This document shows positions 36,987-37,596 of a stretch of DNA of 37,596 nucleotides, piece by piece; positions within the stretch are counted from its first letter, which is position 1; every line of letters begins with the position of its first letter. Source of the DNA: Flavobacteriales bacterium (GTDB lineage: Bacteria > Bacteroidota > Bacteroidia > Flavobacteriales > Flavobacteriaceae). The stretch spans positions 1-37,596 of the forward strand of contig JAMONV010000044.1 in assembly GCA_027066365.1 (NCBI GenBank). Reading direction: 5' to 3'. The position numbers were made by a program, and so were the translations under genes. The notes beneath the pieces are model-generated. The model made no database searches. It had not been told where the DNA came from and worked only from the letters and a program-made list of their open reading frames with translations.

Positions 36987-37290
36987 AAGCTATACACAGA
37001 ATAAAGAAAAAACATGTAAATACGCTTTTTATATTTTTTTATTTACTATTTATATCCTTTTCAATTTAATTATTAATTCATTCATTGAAGAAAACTCAAT
37101 AACAAGAAAAATAAGAATGTATGTCGGTCTATTTATAAATTTACCATTATGGCTGCTATCAATGTATTGGAGTTTTTATGTTTTGATAAACTCTTTAAAT
37201 GTAAAAAAAATTTACAAATGCTCATACCTTATTATTCCTTTTTTCATCTATTTAATATTATTTATTATTCGTATTTTAAACTTTTTTTAA
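36967..37290 (+). CDS. Small three-helix membrane protein, candidate immunity protein
   Basis: The gene overlaps the 3' end of the toxin-like gene by 20 bases (ATG 36967) or 11 bases (second ATG, 36976), giving 107 or 104 residues. The sequence is very AT-rich. Three hydrophobic segments are visible: AFYIFLFTIYILFNLIINSF, GLFINLPLWLLSMYWSFYVL and YLIIPFFIYLILFIIRILNFF. No family was recognised. A gene that overlaps the end of a toxin is usually the matching immunity gene, and membrane immunity proteins are known for several toxin families. The role is inferred from position only. Confidence 0.55.
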   Translation: MDFMDYKSYTQNKEKTCKYAFYIFLFTIYILFNLIINSFIEENSITRKIRMYVGLFINLPLWLLSMYWSFYVLINSLNVKKIYKCSYLIIPFFIYLILFIIRILNFF

Positions 37291-37411
37291 GCAAATCCGA
37301 AGGAGTAGAATATGAGGGGTGGTTCAAGGGAAACATATTGGAGATGTTGATTTTCAAGGTAAACAAACAAAAAAATCTGATAATACCGGAAAAATTGATA
37401 TAAAATTATAA
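37290..37411 (+). pseudogene. Frameshifted coding remnant
   Basis: One frame reads SKSEGVEYEGWFKG from 37290 to about 37331. A second frame continues KHIGDVDFQGKQTKKSDNTG KIDIKL from about 37331 and stops at TAA 37409-37411. Together they look like the C-terminal end of one protein broken by a single frameshift near 37326-37333. I cannot name the parent protein. Remnants of this kind are common behind polymorphic toxin genes. Confidence 0.35.
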
Positions 37412-37456
37412 AAATTAAAATTTCACTTTTATGAAAAGATACCATCCCGAAAAAGT

Positions 37457-37534
37457 GTGTAAAGTGAAGTCGGTTAAATTTGCAAATAATTAACCAAAAA
37501 ACAATAACATGAAAAAAGTTTCTTCACTTTACAC
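37457..37534. repeat. 13-base inverted repeat, possible insertion-sequence end
   Basis: GTGTAAAGTGAAG at 37457-37469 is repeated in inverted form as CTTCACTTTACAC at 37522-37534. The first copy follows CCCGAAAAAGT, so the whole (37446-37465) resembles the terminal repeats of IS256-family elements as I recall them. No transposase gene is in the window; the element, if real, lies beyond or has been lost. Confidence 0.35.
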
Positions 37535-37596
37535 AAGAGCAAGTTATGAATTTTTTTGCAAATTTCAAAATATGTCTTGATGCATCAATTTAGCGG

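Noticed and set aside
37149-37403. 84-codon frame overlapping the membrane protein gene
   Set aside because: Its first half is a shadow of the membrane protein. Only the end from about 37290 looks like coding sequence and is listed as a remnant.
37431-37580. Two very short frames near the right edge starting MKRYHPEK and MKKVSSLY
   Set aside because: They have 20 and 23 codons, share the inverted repeat and show no family features.

Overview
The window is a chromosomal segment of a member of the Bacteroidota, most likely a Flavobacteriia-like lineage. The evidence is a SusC/SusD pair, a protein with a type IX secretion (Por) sorting tail, repeated promoters of the Bacteroidota type (TTG, about 19-20 bases, TAnnTTTG), little Shine-Dalgarno signal before most genes, and the gene order rplM-rpsI-rpsB-tsf. 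No rRNA, tRNA or CRISPR array was seen.

Layout. 1-6353 (minus strand): the first codons of a gene running off the left edge, then a susC-susD nutrient-uptake pair with a clear promoter and terminator, then an Omp85-like outer-membrane barrel protein. 6389-23263 (plus): one uninterrupted block of 32 genes, rpsL to rplQ, which joins the str, S10, spc and alpha operons of other bacteria. It holds ribosomal proteins, EF-G, SecY, IF-1 and the RNA polymerase alpha subunit. Two of its genes (rpmD, rpmJ) are very short. The block ends at a terminator, and eno (enolase) follows on its own.

24629-29247 (minus) reads as one operon in transcription order: lpdA, an outer-membrane barrel protein carrying a cytochrome c domain, a cytochrome c lipoprotein, and a beta-helix lipoprotein. 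29364-31829 holds an OsmC-family protein (plus), a 111-residue protein of unknown function (minus) and a type IX-secreted protein with a duplicated domain (plus). 31847-34528 (plus) is the rplM-rpsI-rpsB-tsf operon. Between rpsI and rpsB lies a nested inverted-repeat structure that ends just before the rpsB start codon and looks like a translational control element. 34629-35528 (minus) is a DUF4382-type lipoprotein.

35529-37596 is the accessory part: a non-coding stretch dense in short palindromes, an N-terminally truncated RHS core joined to an AT-rich toxin-like C-terminus (polymorphic toxin type 44-like), an overlapping small membrane protein that is a candidate immunity protein, a frameshifted coding remnant, and a 13-base inverted repeat that may be the end of an insertion sequence.

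Most of the window is core translation machinery. The parts most worth a second look are the rpsB leader, the RHS toxin/immunity module with a palindrome inserted in frame into its core, and the cytochrome c-barrel fusion in the lpdA operon.
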